A DNA stretch of 64,000 bases. Origin: Pinus tabuliformis. Lineage: Eukaryota; Streptophyta; Pinopsida; Pinales; Pinaceae. The notes under the pieces were generated by a model that was not told where the DNA came from, searched no databases, and saw only the letters and a program-made list of their open reading frames with translations. The position numbers and the translations under genes were made by a program. The stretch spans positions 822,810,757 through 822,874,756 of the forward strand of contig CM062814.1 of assembly GCA_031772625.1 (NCBI GenBank), in the 5' to 3' direction. Position 1 is the stretch's first letter. Each line of letters opens with the position of its first letter. Below, piece after piece: positions 11,230-22,104 of the stretch.

Positions 11230-11700
11230 AAATGTTTTCTCATTCTCCCCCTTTGACATCAAAAGTAAGATATTAGATACTCCCCTTGTAACTAATCTCC
11301 CCTTGTGATTATCTATTCCTATGGACTGATCAACTCTCCCTTAGCTATCCTTGTATTGATTTGGACAACTACCCTCTCTATGTATGGATAATATATAGTT
11401 AAGTGAGGAGAAAGGAATTACTCCCAACCTCTGCCTTAAATACTCAAATGGTTATCATTTTAGGGGTTTGGTGAAGATATTAACAACTTGTTCTTTTGTG
11501 GGGATGTACTCTAGCCTCATAACCTAATTGCCAACCTATTCTATGAGGAAGTGGAACTTTGTGGGAAAACGTTTGGTCCTTGAAAGCAAAACAAGATTCT
11601 TAGATATGTTGATAGCACTTGTGTTATCATAGATAATGGGAATAGGATCTATATAAGTTACCTTCATATCCTCTAAGGTGTTCATCTTCTAGGCAGGTCT
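11230..11700 (-). pseudogene. old Ty1/Copia RNase H C-terminus and polypurine region
   Basis: Minus-strand translation from about 11695 gives PIPIIYDNTSAINISKN, then a KFHFLIE block, LEYIPTKEQVVNIFTKPLK and FEYLRQRLGVI. This is the standard C-terminus of Copia RNase H, including the DNTSA aspartate, broken by a few stops. At 11240-11262 lies the reverse complement of the GATGTCAAAGGGGGAGAA tract seen near the young element's 3' LTR. The remnant therefore belongs to a related family. Relative to the RT fragment at 2740-3627 it is on the wrong side for a simple element. Confidence 0.8.
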
Positions 11701-12727
11701 ATGGTTCAGTGATCCAAACTATGGAAGATAGTGGCCCAACCGACACACAATTTAACAATGTTAAATTTTGAGCATGTTTGCTCACATCAAACTAATCCAA
11801 CTGTGAGATAATAAATTAAATGATAGATGACAGATCAACCTACACAAAGTTTAACTAGGGTTATTGGCTTGTCCTGTAGTGACATGGAAGCCAACTATAA
11901 TTTTATATATATGATGTTATCAAGTGACATGGTTCCTCCACCATTTTCCATGTGGAAGGTACAAATGGTAGTGCTAAGTTGGAAAAACCATAAAAAAATG
12001 GGTGACAGATGGTACCCCTTATATGTTGCCACGTGGCATGATGACATCATGTTGACATCATCATGTGGTCGACCATGGACCCCTAAGGACTTGGTCACAT
12101 GGCATGGTTTATTTTCACATAAGGGCAATGCCAAAGGAGGGATGGATGTGCAGGTCTTAAAGTAAAATGGGAAGTCCTTATTTCTTGGGAGAATATCGGC
12201 TTCCTTCCAAGTTCACTTATGGAGAATGGTTTAGTTTAGAGGATTTTGAAGCGAAATTGCTACCCAATGCAGTGAACAGATCGAAGTGAAATATTAAACA
12301 AAATAATACAATCCCAAAGTGCGCAATTGATTCGCCCAACTATTCTTCTTTTGTACATGTAATACTTGCTTGCCCGGTTTAGATATAATTTTCCAAGAAA
12401 ATTACATGAAATAGTTCGAGTTAGGGACAATTTTCTCTAATGCTAAAGCTACTTTGATTACCCATGTTTCCTTTCTGATGCTAGGATACTTTGAGTCAAA
12501 TATGAATTATATTACCTCCACATCAAGACGGCTTTAAGATGATCAAGTCAGCCTCAAGGAAGGCTATTCGACCTCACCCAAAGGCTATATATGAAGCAAT
12601 TCGAATTCATTTGAAGCACGTTCAAAACAAGCAAGTTCAATATCTCCTTGAAGTTGGAAAAAGCACGAAATAGAGGAAGGAGTAAAACTAAGTGTGAGTT
12701 TGGTCTAGGAGAAGGACGAAAGGAAAA
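11701..12727. other. unassigned sequence
   Basis: I see no domain, LTR boundary or RNA. Open frames at 11827-12165 and 12554-12829 have no recognisable motif; part of the second overlaps the inverted LINE fragment that starts at 12728. Confidence 0.4.
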
Positions 12728-12841
12728 CTGAAGTCTTGTAAGGCTATACTGTGGCACACCACACAAATAGATGATTGTCCTTGGTCCTAGAATATGACTC
12801 CATTTCTTTCCATCCATATCCCAGAACAAATGACTTTGGGG
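12728..12841 (-). mobile_element. inverted LINE ORF2 fragment, left part
   Basis: This is the reverse complement of 1125-1237 in the LINE ORF2 remnant (the CWGIWMEINGF region) with scattered substitutions. It continues on the other side of chromovirus A at 20406-20654, so the chromovirus inserted into it. The insertion split a run of G residues: four remain here and six follow the element. Confidence 0.8.
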
Positions 12842-14207
12842 TGATCAGTTTTTGTATGATTAGTTTTTCTGTGATAATAACAATTACAGATTTAAAAACA
12901 TGTGTTTGCTTCTTTCTTTTTGTGCTGAGGTTTCCTTATTTGTTGGTGCTCACAAATAGGTAAATTTCCTTAAGTTAAACAAGACATTCATGAGCAAAAT
13001 AGCTTCAAAAATGAATAATGAATAACAAACATGTACAGTACAACAAACCATCAAAGAGACACATTAACACAATGTTTTGATGAAGGAGTTCACCCCTCCT
13101 GGGTTACATCTCCTTGGTCCAAATTCCATGGCTTGGGCCTCTGTATTAGCTCAATGTGGAAAAAATGATATTTACAAAGCTGTATGGCTTTTGATACCTG
13201 CACCAATGTGTTCAAAATGTCAAAATTAGCCAAGAACACCTCTTTCTGAGCTCAATTTGATTGAAAATTTCTCAAGATATTCTGCATTCAATGTTTCCCT
13301 AGGAAACCCTGCTAAATCTGGAGGAGACTCTAGTTAGCATCGCCAAAACTGGCAGTTCCGCCGAACTTGGTGCTCCCTCCAAACTCTCCACCAAATTAGT
13401 CCATCATTAAAAAGGGTTAGTTAGCCGTTAAGCGTGATTATGGGTGCGCTTAGCGCTGGCCCTAACCCTTGGTTTCGACGCTTGGTTGCATGGGGAGGGG
13501 GCTAGCCCGTAGGGCTGGCTCACTCCACTCGGTCGTCAACAATTTCACAAAGGATAAATATCATGCTGCTGCCTCTTGTTTCAAGTCTGGCGTGTGGCCC
13601 AATGGTGGGCAGTGGTAATTGGGTGGGGGAAGTCAAGGGTTCAACCCTGCCTCCACCTGTCCCATACACATGTTTTTTTTCCACCCTTTAAACTTGACTT
13701 TACCATCGGATTTTGACTATAACAAATGACATTGAAATGCGCCATTTCAATTTCAGACTTTGGATTTGTATTATTCTTTGATATTTAATAGTTATTATTT
13801 AATATATATATAAAACAAACTATATAATATAAATAATAATTATATATAATATATAATAATATTTACATAAAAACAAATTCAAATTCTAACTTAGGATAAT
13901 TAGGCAATTTTCCCTTCACAGAACCAAACTGGCGAATCTGGAAGTGACACTTGTCATAGCCCCATTGGGAGAAAACTGAAGAAAATTCCCCTTGCTGACT
14001 GGACTTCCATGTCATCATTCTGTCCCATTTTGCAATTTTTTTAGATATTTAGGAAAACGAACAGCAGGCCTTTTCTCCTTCACCCAAACTCCGTTTTTTG
14101 TGAAAAAAATTGCGTTGCGATTGTCTTAACGAGATAGACGTAGTTGTATAGTTTTCGAGCCAATCTGAGAAATTTGATTTCTGAGCTAAATACTAGGCAC
14201 CTGATCA
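12842..14207 (-). repeat. 3' LTR of chromovirus A
   Basis: 1366 bp, aligned along its length with 19117-20405. It contains about 75 bp (around 13575-13637) that the other LTR lacks. That part supplies a pol III A-box-like sequence, and a B-box-like sequence follows it (see 13595-13647). Confidence 0.9.
13595..13647 (+). promoter_or_regulatory. tRNA-like A and B box pair inside the LTR
   Basis: TGGCCCAATGG at 13595-13605 resembles a pol III A box, and GGTTCAACCC at 13638-13647 fits the B-box consensus. The 32-bp spacing is in the normal range. It may be a captured tRNA-derived SINE head or chance. The other LTR keeps the B box but lacks the A box. Confidence 0.35.
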
Positions 14208-14219
14208 TTCCTCCCCACT
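14208..14219 (-). other. polypurine tract of chromovirus A
   Basis: On the minus strand AGTGGGGAGGAA lies directly before the LTR start TGATCAGG. Chromovirus B has the same tract at 49379-49390. Confidence 0.75.
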
Positions 14220-14248
14220 AGAAGCCTTTTGGACCCCAAAAGATACTA

Positions 14249-17200
14249 TCAACTATTCAGCAGGTGAGGGTACAACTCCCTCACCTTCTTGGTTTGCAAC
14301 CATTTGGCTTGAGAAGGCTTTTGTCCCTTGAGTCCCACTCTAAGGTATTTGACATCCCCTCTCTTTGAAGTTTTGGTTCTTTTGTCAAGTATGAGATCTT
14401 GCTGAAGCTCATCTAGATATTCTGGCGAGAAATCATCTATTGATGGCAGCTGAACATGCTCTCCTTGATCATCAATCAAAGGAGGCTCAAACAATCTCAA
14501 ATTTTCAACATTAACAACATAATAGATTTGCATATAAGGAGGCAAATAAAACTTGAATGCATTATTACCAATCTTTTCCAGAATTTTAAAAGGACCATAA
14601 CAGATTGATTTCATCTTTTTACCTTCCCCTTGAAGTCCCACTTTGCTAATATATAACCCAAATTCATCGCCAACTTGAAATTTGTGATCAACCCAATGTT
14701 TTTCATGCCTTGCCCTGTAGCTACTTTGACTTTTCTCAAGCTGTTCTTGCGTTGTATGATGTATCAATTGAATTTTCTCTATGAAATTTCTTGCCTTATC
14801 GATGTCATTGTGACCTTCAACGGCAACATCTTTCTCAAAGATGAAATCCAATGGCGAGCTTGGCAAGTATCCATAACATGCCTCAAATGGTGATGTGTTT
14901 GTGGAAGAATGCTTTGCCCTGTTGTATGTATGATGTATGTAATGCAACTATTCATCCCACATCTTGGGATGTTTGCTACAATATCCTCTAAGAAGATGAA
15001 TAAATATTCTATTGACCACCTTGGTTTATCCATCTATTTGTGGATGAAAGGTTGTACTCTTCTTCAACTTTGTGTCCATCATGTCCCACAAATTTGACAA
15101 AAAATTCCCAACAAATCGAGAATCTCGATCACTTACAATAGAAGTAGGAAGACCAAAATGAACCCATATGTTTTGAAAGAAAAGATGAGTTGTTTGTTTA
15201 GCTGTAATTTTCTTTTTACATGGTGTTAGTATGCACATCTTGCTGAACCTGTCTACAACTACATACAAGTAATCATGACCTTTCCTTAACAATGGAAGAC
15301 CTCCTATAAAATCCATTGAGATACTCTCCCATGGGCGTGAAGGTACTGGAAGTGGAGTACATAAACCAAGTTTCCCATTACTAGCCTTACTTGTAGCACA
15401 TAAAGAACATCCTCTTATGAAACGAGAAACATTATCCAACATGCATGGCCAATAACAATACCTTTGCAAATTCGCTACTGTCTTGCCTACACCAAAGTGT
15501 CCAACAATCAATGAAGTGTGAACCTCTCTTATGATACTGTTTCTTTCTCCCTGTGGAATACAAAACTTTCCCAAGTGATACAACAAACTATTATGTACAT
15601 GATAATTCAACTCTTCAATTTGATTTCCTTGACTCAAGCTTGCATATAATTCCTGAAAGTCACTATCATTTGCATATTGTTCTATGTAACTTTCATGCAA
15701 AATATAATTATGCTTAAGTATAATAGATGAATTTACAATAGGCCTTGAAAGCATATAAACTACCTTATTGTAGATTCCATTTTTATACCTGATAACCAAA
15801 TGAAATTGTTGTAGAAAACCCATCCATCTGAAATGTCGTGACTGCTACAACTTTGACTATGATTGTAAATACTGCAATGGTTGATGGTTGGTATGGATGA
15901 TGGTATCCTTCCCCATCAAATAGTGCTTCCATTTCTTAACACTTTGTACCAATGCATAAAGTTCTTTGTCATATGTGGGATAGTTAGTTACAACTCCATT
16001 AAAAATTTCAGAATGAAATGAAATGGGCTTACCATGTTGCAATAGAACTGCTCCCATGGCATAATCGCTTGCATTTGTTTGGATCTCGAATGGTTGTCTA
16101 AGATTCAGAAGTACTAATACCGGTGTTGAACTTATCTTTTGCTTCAAAGCATCAAATTCTTTCTATTGTACATATTCCCAATGGAAGATTTTCTTGACAC
16201 TTGTCAATGCATGTAATGGCGCTGTAATGGAAGAAAAATTAGCAATAAACTTTCTCCAATATTGTGCTACCCCTAAAAAGCTTCTTACCTATGTAACTAT
16301 ATTGGGTTTGGGCCAATTCAGAATGACCTCAACCTTAGAGGGGTCTATCTTCAGTTCACCTCCACCAATAATGTGTCCCAAATACACCAAAGAAGCCTTA
16401 ACAAATTCACACTTTGACATCTTTGAAAACAACTCTTCTTTTCTTAAGACATCAAGTACTTTGTTTACATGCATGACATGTTCATCTCTTGACTTGCTGA
16501 ATATGAGGATATCATCTAAGTAGACAATGAAAAAATCATCTAGAAATGGTCTCAATACATCATTCATTACCCTCATGAAAGTACCTGGAGAATTTGTAAG
16601 ACGAAAAGGCATAACAAGACACTCAAACATTCCTTGTATAGTTTTAAATGCAGTTTTCCAAATGTCTTCTTCAGCTATCCAAACTTGATGATAACCAATT
16701 CGTAAATCTAACTTAGTGAAATACTTTGCATACCTCAACTGATCAAGCAAATCATCAATTATTTGGAGTGGATAACGATTCTTTATTGTGATTTTATTCA
16801 GTGCAGGAAAATTCACACACATGCACCAATTGCCATCCTTCTTTGGCACCAAGACAATGGGCGAACCACATGGCGAAGTAGATGGGTGTATGATACCTTT
16901 GCTCAACAATTCTTGGATTTTCTTTTTTATTTCCAAACTCTCCATAATAGACATGTGATACATGCCAATGTTCGGAAGTGGAACATCCTGTTGCAACTGA
17001 ATCTCATGCTGAATTCCCCTCTTGTGAGGTAACCCCTTTGGTTCCTAAAACATCTCACCATGCTTGATTACCACATCAAACAAATCAGATTTCAATTTAT
17101 CATCACAACCTTCAAAAGATTCATAATCAATATCATTATTTTTCTTGATCATGAGAAGCACAAAATTTTTACTTGCATTTACTAGTCTCTTCATCTGCCC

Positions 17201-17335
17201 TGCATTAGCCATAGAAATGTTTAGCTTTTTGCGATGGGCTCTCACTATGTACTCCACCCCATTCTTGAGAAATATGTATTTGTTGTCATGGCGATAAAAT
17301 ATTGTTTTTCTATCATACAAATAAGGACTTCCCAA
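14249..17335 (-). pseudogene. chromovirus A pol: protease end, RT, RNase H, integrase, chromodomain
   Basis: One minus-strand frame spans about 3.1 kb with seven stops and no frameshift. In order: RT with FTKLDLRIGYHQV and the catalytic YLDD (about 16510); RNase H with SDYAMGAVLLQ and the YDKELYALV glutamate; integrase with the H-H-C-C zinc region, MDFIGGLP and the second catalytic Asp in SDRDSRF; and a C-terminal chromodomain-like tail (ILDKRTKTSKRGDVKYLRVGL onward, about 14260-14400). Exactly 35 positions after SDRDSRF's first Asp the expected catalytic Glu is Lys (codon 15020-15022). Several stops fall at glutamine codons conserved in chromovirus B. The TRIM of reading-frame damage to stops is discussed in the findings. 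Confidence 0.88.
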
Positions 17336-17367
17336 AATGATTCCTGGGATTTCAAGTAGAACTACAT

Positions 17368-18824
17368 CTAACTCAACTTCATCAATGAACTTTTCAGTAA
17401 TGACGAACTTGAATAAACACTTTCTTTATACTGTAAGTTTTCATTGTTTACTATCCAACCCAATGGATATGGATTATGATGAGGTACAATTTCAAGGTTT
17501 ATTTTTTTAACCAAGTCTTCTAAAATCAAGTTTGATTGTGACCCACTATCAAATAATGCATCAATATTTGTATGATTTGAAATCACTCTAACATGAAACA
17601 ACTCTATTCTTGACTCTTCATTTGGAGTGTTGTTTTGACTATGTGATGAACTAGTACTTGCAACAATTTCTTTTCCTTTGTTAACCATGGCTGAAATCTT
17701 GGTCTCATCACCAGAATTTGAACCAAGGTCATGTTGTGTGGTAGTTGTCATCTTTTGTTTTCCCTTATTGTTTTGTTTCTTAGGCCTTAATTTGGGATGC
17801 AATTTCCAACAGTGGGCTTCATCATGCCCCTCTTTGGAATAGTGTTTGCATGTGATTTTCTCCCCTTCTTTCTTCACACTTGCATTCTTCTTTCTCTTAC
17901 ATTTCCACCCTTTTCTTTCTCCTTACCCTTGAATGGCTTTCTCTTACTACCCTCTTCCTGAATGTTCTTTCCTCTAGATTCAAGGTACGTGGCTTGCACA
18001 CATACCTCATCTAAATTGTTTGGATTAAACATAAGGATAGTATGTTTCAAATAGGAATGTAAACCGCCAATATATTTCAGCAGTGTATCTTGATAATTCA
18101 AATTCACTCCTAATAAAAAAGCCCTTTTCTTAAACTCCTGTGTATAATCTTGGAATGTATGGCCTTTAAGCTGCCTAAAATTCTACCAACTCATAATGGC
18201 TTTTTGCATATAGGCTAAAGGATAAAATTGTCTTTTAATTGTAGAAAAAAATTCAACCCAAGTGATGGATATCTTACCATGGATTCTCATTTCCTCTTGA
18301 GTCTTTGCTTCCCACCAAACTAGTGCAGCTCCTTCTAGCCTCAATGAAGCCAGCTAGATCTTTATGTCATCTTCTTGAAGGTTCTGAATTCTGCAGTATA
18401 CCTCCAACTTTCGAATCCAATTGTCCAACTTTTCTGCATTCACCTCTCCATTTTACATGGGAAGTTCGAATTTTATGTCCAATTTCAGTAATGGAGTTTT
18501 TCCTTTTGGGGTTTTGGAATGAGTATGGGCAGTTTCAGTGGTGGTAGTGGAAGATGATGTTGTGTGAGATGATGGAGATGATGAGGAACATGATTAGGGT
18601 GGTGGAGATGGAGGTGGCTTTCCACCATTTCCTTTGGAATCCTTCTTCTCATATTTTTTGTCCTCTGAGCTTCCTTCTCCATGTGGAGGTTTAGAACTCT
18701 CTCTAACCATTATGGTGTTCCTCTCTTCATAGAGGACTTTAACCATATCAGTCAAAGTATAAAAATCTTTCTTGAATTCTTCATCTTTTGAAGAGGGACC
18801 TTCAAGCTCTCTTTCTCCAGACAT
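17368..18824 (-). pseudogene. chromovirus A gag and protease
   Basis: The likely start ATG is at 18824 (MSGERELEGP). A Retrotrans_gag-type segment follows, with LLKYIGGLHSYLKHTILMF near 18080-18020. The zinc knuckle near 17810-17855 reads CKHYSKEGHDEAHC, with Tyr where the second Cys belongs. Protease has LFDSGSQSNL, containing the D-S-G motif (about 17540). The region is spread over several frames, so it has at least two frameshifts plus stops. The neighbouring pol frame is cleaner. Confidence 0.8.
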
Positions 18825-19101
18825 AATGGCTATGGATTCAGGCTCAGAAATTGATATTGCTTATACCTCTTCCATTTTTTTTAAGGAAAAACTTGAGGAG
18901 TTTCAAGTGCAGTTGGAATTGGAACTTTGGGTGGTGGAGATTATGGCCTTCTGGCTCTCCTTCTTCTGGGAATTACCTCAGGAGTTGCAACCAACAGCTT
19001 CCCTTCTCCTTTATGCAACTTTAACCTTGAAAGCATCACAATTTTGCAACCATTAAAACCCTAATTGCACAAACTCAATCAATCAAGCAATTCAACCTTT
19101 T

Positions 19102-19113
19102 GCTCCGATATCA
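19102..19113 (-). other. primer-binding site of chromovirus A (decayed)
   Basis: Minus-strand TGATATCGGAGC lies three bases after the 5' LTR end. It differs at two positions from TGGTATCAGAGC, the initiator-Met tRNA site used by the young Copia and (nearly) by chromovirus B. Confidence 0.7.
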
Positions 19114-19116
19114 AAT

Positions 19117-19980
19117 TGATCTGTTTTTGTATGATTAGTTTTGTTGTGCTAACAACAATTACAAATTTCAAAACATGTGCTTGCTTCTTGATTTTTGTGT
19201 TGAGGTTTCCTTAATAAATTTCCTTAAGTTAAACAAGCCATTCATGAGAAAAATAGCTTCAAAAATGAATAATGAACAACAAACATGTACAATAAGCAAA
19301 CCATCAAAGAGACACATTAACATAATGTTTTGATGAAGCATTTCACCCCTCCTGGGCTACATCTCCTTGGTCCAACTTCCATGGCTTGGTCCTCTGTATT
19401 AGCTCAATGTGGTAAGAATGTAGTTTACAAAGCTCTATGGCTCCTGATACCTACACCAATGTGTTCAGAATGTCCAAATTAGCAAATAAAACCTCTTTCT
19501 AAGCTCAATTTGGTCGAAAATTGCTCAAGATAAGCTGCATTCAATGTTTCCATAGGGAACCCTGCTAAATCTGGAGGAGACTCCAGTTAGCACCGCCAAA
19601 ACTGGCAGTTCCATCGAACTTGGCACTCCCTCCAAAATCTCTGCCAACTTAATCTGGCATTAACGAAGGGTTAATTAGCTGTTAAGCGTGATGATGGGCG
19701 TGCTTAGCGCTAGCCCTAGCCCTTGGTTTCGGCGTTTGGTCGCATGGGGAGGGGACTGGCTCACTCCGCCCCCACCGTCGACAATTTCGCAAAGGATAAA
19801 TATCACGCTGGGTTCAACCCCGCCTTCACCCGTCCCATACACATGTTTTTTGCTGCCCTTTAAACTTGACTTTACCGCCAGATTTTGATTATAATAAATG
19901 ACATTGAAATGCGCCATTCCAATTTTGGACTTTGGATTTGTATTAAGCTTTGATATTTAATAGTTATTATTTAATATATG

Positions 19981-20011
<31 letters not shown>

Positions 20012-20405
20012 AAAAAAACTATATAATATAAACAATAATTATATATAATATATAATAATATTTAAATAAAAACAAATTCAAATTCCAACTTAGGATAATT
20101 AGGCAATTTCCTCTTCACATAACCAAACTGGCGAATCCGGAAGTGACACTTGTCACAACCCCATTGGGCGAAAACTAAAGAAGATTCCCCTTGTTGACTG
20201 GATTGCCATGTCATCATTCTATCCCATTCTGCAATTTTTTTAGTTGTTTAGGAAAATGAACAGCAGGCCTTTTCTCCTTCATCCGGACTTCGTTTTCAGT
20301 GAACAAATTGCCTTGCAATCGTCTTGATGAGATGGACATAGTTGTACAGTTTTCGAGCCAATATGAGAACTTTGATTTTTGAGCTGAATATTGAGCACCT
20401 GATTA
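19117..20405 (-). repeat. 5' LTR of chromovirus A
   Basis: 1289 bp. It carries a (TA)n microsatellite near 19979-20007 that the other LTR has only in short form, and lacks the 75 bp at 13575-13637. Small open frames inside it (for example 19675-19917) overlap LTR sequence and are not genes. Confidence 0.9.
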
Positions 20406-20654
20406 GGGGGGATTTTAATGTATCCTTGGGGCTTTTATCAAGCCAAGCCTTTAGACAATCATCCACTTAAGGACCGTCCCATTGGTAGTTGTCTCTGATA
20501 CTTTTTTGAAATTCTTTCCATACACATCTAGAGAAAGGGAAGTGAATAAAAAGTGTGAGATTGATTCACTATCGAAAAATAGAGTGAAAATCTACTAGGA
20601 CCAGAGAAGGAGGGCATTTGGAGGGCATCCCAGGTGGGCGCCTTATTCCTTATG
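20406..20654 (-). mobile_element. inverted LINE ORF2 fragment, right part
   Basis: This is the reverse complement of about 881-1130 of the LINE remnant, continuing 12728-12841 across chromovirus A. At 20654 the orientation switches abruptly: the next base pairs match LINE position 1278 in the direct orientation. LINE positions 1238-1277 are missing between the inverted and direct parts. Confidence 0.8.
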
Positions 20655-22104
20655 TAGCACTTTCAATCTCCAAGGACAAACCTTAGGCATTATTTGAAGG
20701 TGATGCTCAACACACCCCCTCCATAGGGGGAGCAAGGCGCAAACTTTATCTCTTTGATTCACACTTCTACTCATTTTCCTACAATCTTAGGGTATCAACA
20801 AATAGTTATGTTGAGCTATTCCCCCTCAAACTTCTTCTGCAACTAGTTGAATACCTTGATATCACAAGTATGAATATATATGGAGATTGAATGAATCTGG
20901 TGAAATGGATGAATGGGAAATCAAAGCTAAAAAACAACACATTTATTCCTCTCTACCTAAACATTGTCCATATATGAAGAAAAAATACTTACATATCTTT
21001 CTCTCATGTCTATAGGGAATATAACCAAGATGTTAAAGGGCTTTCAAAAATAAAACTGGCATTGGATTAAGGCCAGTGGGAAGTCCAATAAACCAAAGAG
21101 GGTATGCTCAACTTTCTCCATTTATGACCCTCGGCATAACTAGATAAAACTATAGGACCCATATATCAAGATCAAATCGTATTTTTCAATTTTTTGAACA
21201 ACAACTATGTGATATTTATTTTTCTGTGACAGGAAAATTTTGAAGGACAAATATATTTAGTGGACTATACAGGGCCATTTTCAGTCTACCCTCTGTTATA
21301 GTGACAGGTCTCCTCGAATGATATACAGGTGCTCCACATTATACATTTATGGATATGAAGCACACATTTAACATCAGAGAACTCTCAACAATTTTTAAAA
21401 TCTGGTTTTGTGATATGAACTTAGGCAAGGAATATTCACAGAGGTTTTGTAAACTTTTTTATAGGTCAAAATCTGATTGGGGATAGTTTGATGATAGATA
21501 ATGATGAAGAAATTTTGTATATGAACCAATATAATTTTGTTGAACCTAAATGAGCTATAAGCAATCAGAATACACATGCATCTGTAAAATGTATCTTATT
21601 TACTCTATAAATGAAATACAATTGTTTTTTTCCTTGGAAAAAATATAATTAATAAATAATAATTTAAAAAAAAATTATTAATTTCATTTTTAATTTATAA
21701 AATTTAAATATAATAGTAACCATCATCATCAACATATTCAATTAACTTCCACATTTGATTTATTCAATTATATAAACATTTTCTATTAAAAGAAAAAAAT
21801 ACAAAACAACTTATATTAATTTAAAGTCAAACTACATGAACTGGTAACAAAAATCTAATACCATATGCATGTATTACTATATGTTTGAACATGCTAGTTT
21901 GTTTCTTTTAAATAAATGGGTAGAGATTTGTATTATTAAAAAATTCTAGATTACAAGGCTAGAACCTGTACATATTCTAATCTTCCTTGCAGGTTTGAGA
22001 TTGAGCACGGATGCTCAATCCAAACCCTCAAGAGATTTCCCCATGGCACAAAAAATCTAGTCCCTTTCCAACCAAAAAATTTCCAAAAAAACCCCAAAAT
22101 ACAA
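20655..22104. repeat. segmental duplicate, copy 2 (partner 1278-2713)
   Basis: Direct copy of 1278-2713, several percent diverged. It contains the LINE RNase H remnant (20680-21140, with extra stops), the LINE tail (to about 21650), spacer, and the 3' end of the minus-strand ORF1-only element. Unlike copy 1, that element continues intact beyond this point. Confidence 0.75.
21883..21903. repeat. target-site duplication of ORF1-only element 1, left copy
   Basis: This 21-bp sequence beginning GTTTGAACATG matches 23449-23469 with one difference (C/T at the twelfth base). It marks the 3' side of the minus-strand element. Confidence 0.85.

Larger units (their letters stand above)
12842..20405 (-). 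mobile_element. chromovirus A (Ty3/Gypsy)
   Basis: The 7.6-kb element reads on the minus strand. Its 5' LTR is 19117-20405, an initiator-Met-like primer-binding site is at 19102-19113, gag-protease runs 18824 down to 17368, pol 17335 down to 14249, a polypurine tract lies at 14208-14219, and the 3' LTR is 12842-14207. The LTRs have TGATCAG/CTGATCA-type ends. They differ by roughly 12-14% in the 240-bp stretch I compared, so the copy is old. The target duplication appears to be GGGG or GGGGG inside an inverted LINE fragment. It belongs to the same family as chromovirus B. Confidence 0.9.

Noticed and set aside
11827-12165. Open frame of 112 codons
   Set aside because: No recognisable domain and overlapping open frames on both strands; no evidence of a gene.
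12728-21200. Twin-priming inversion of a LINE insertion (inverted 5' part followed by direct 3' part)
   Set aside because: The geometry fits twin priming, but the direct part shares spacer DNA and a second element with copy 1 at 1278-2713, so both are the same insertion duplicated and not two retrotransposition events.
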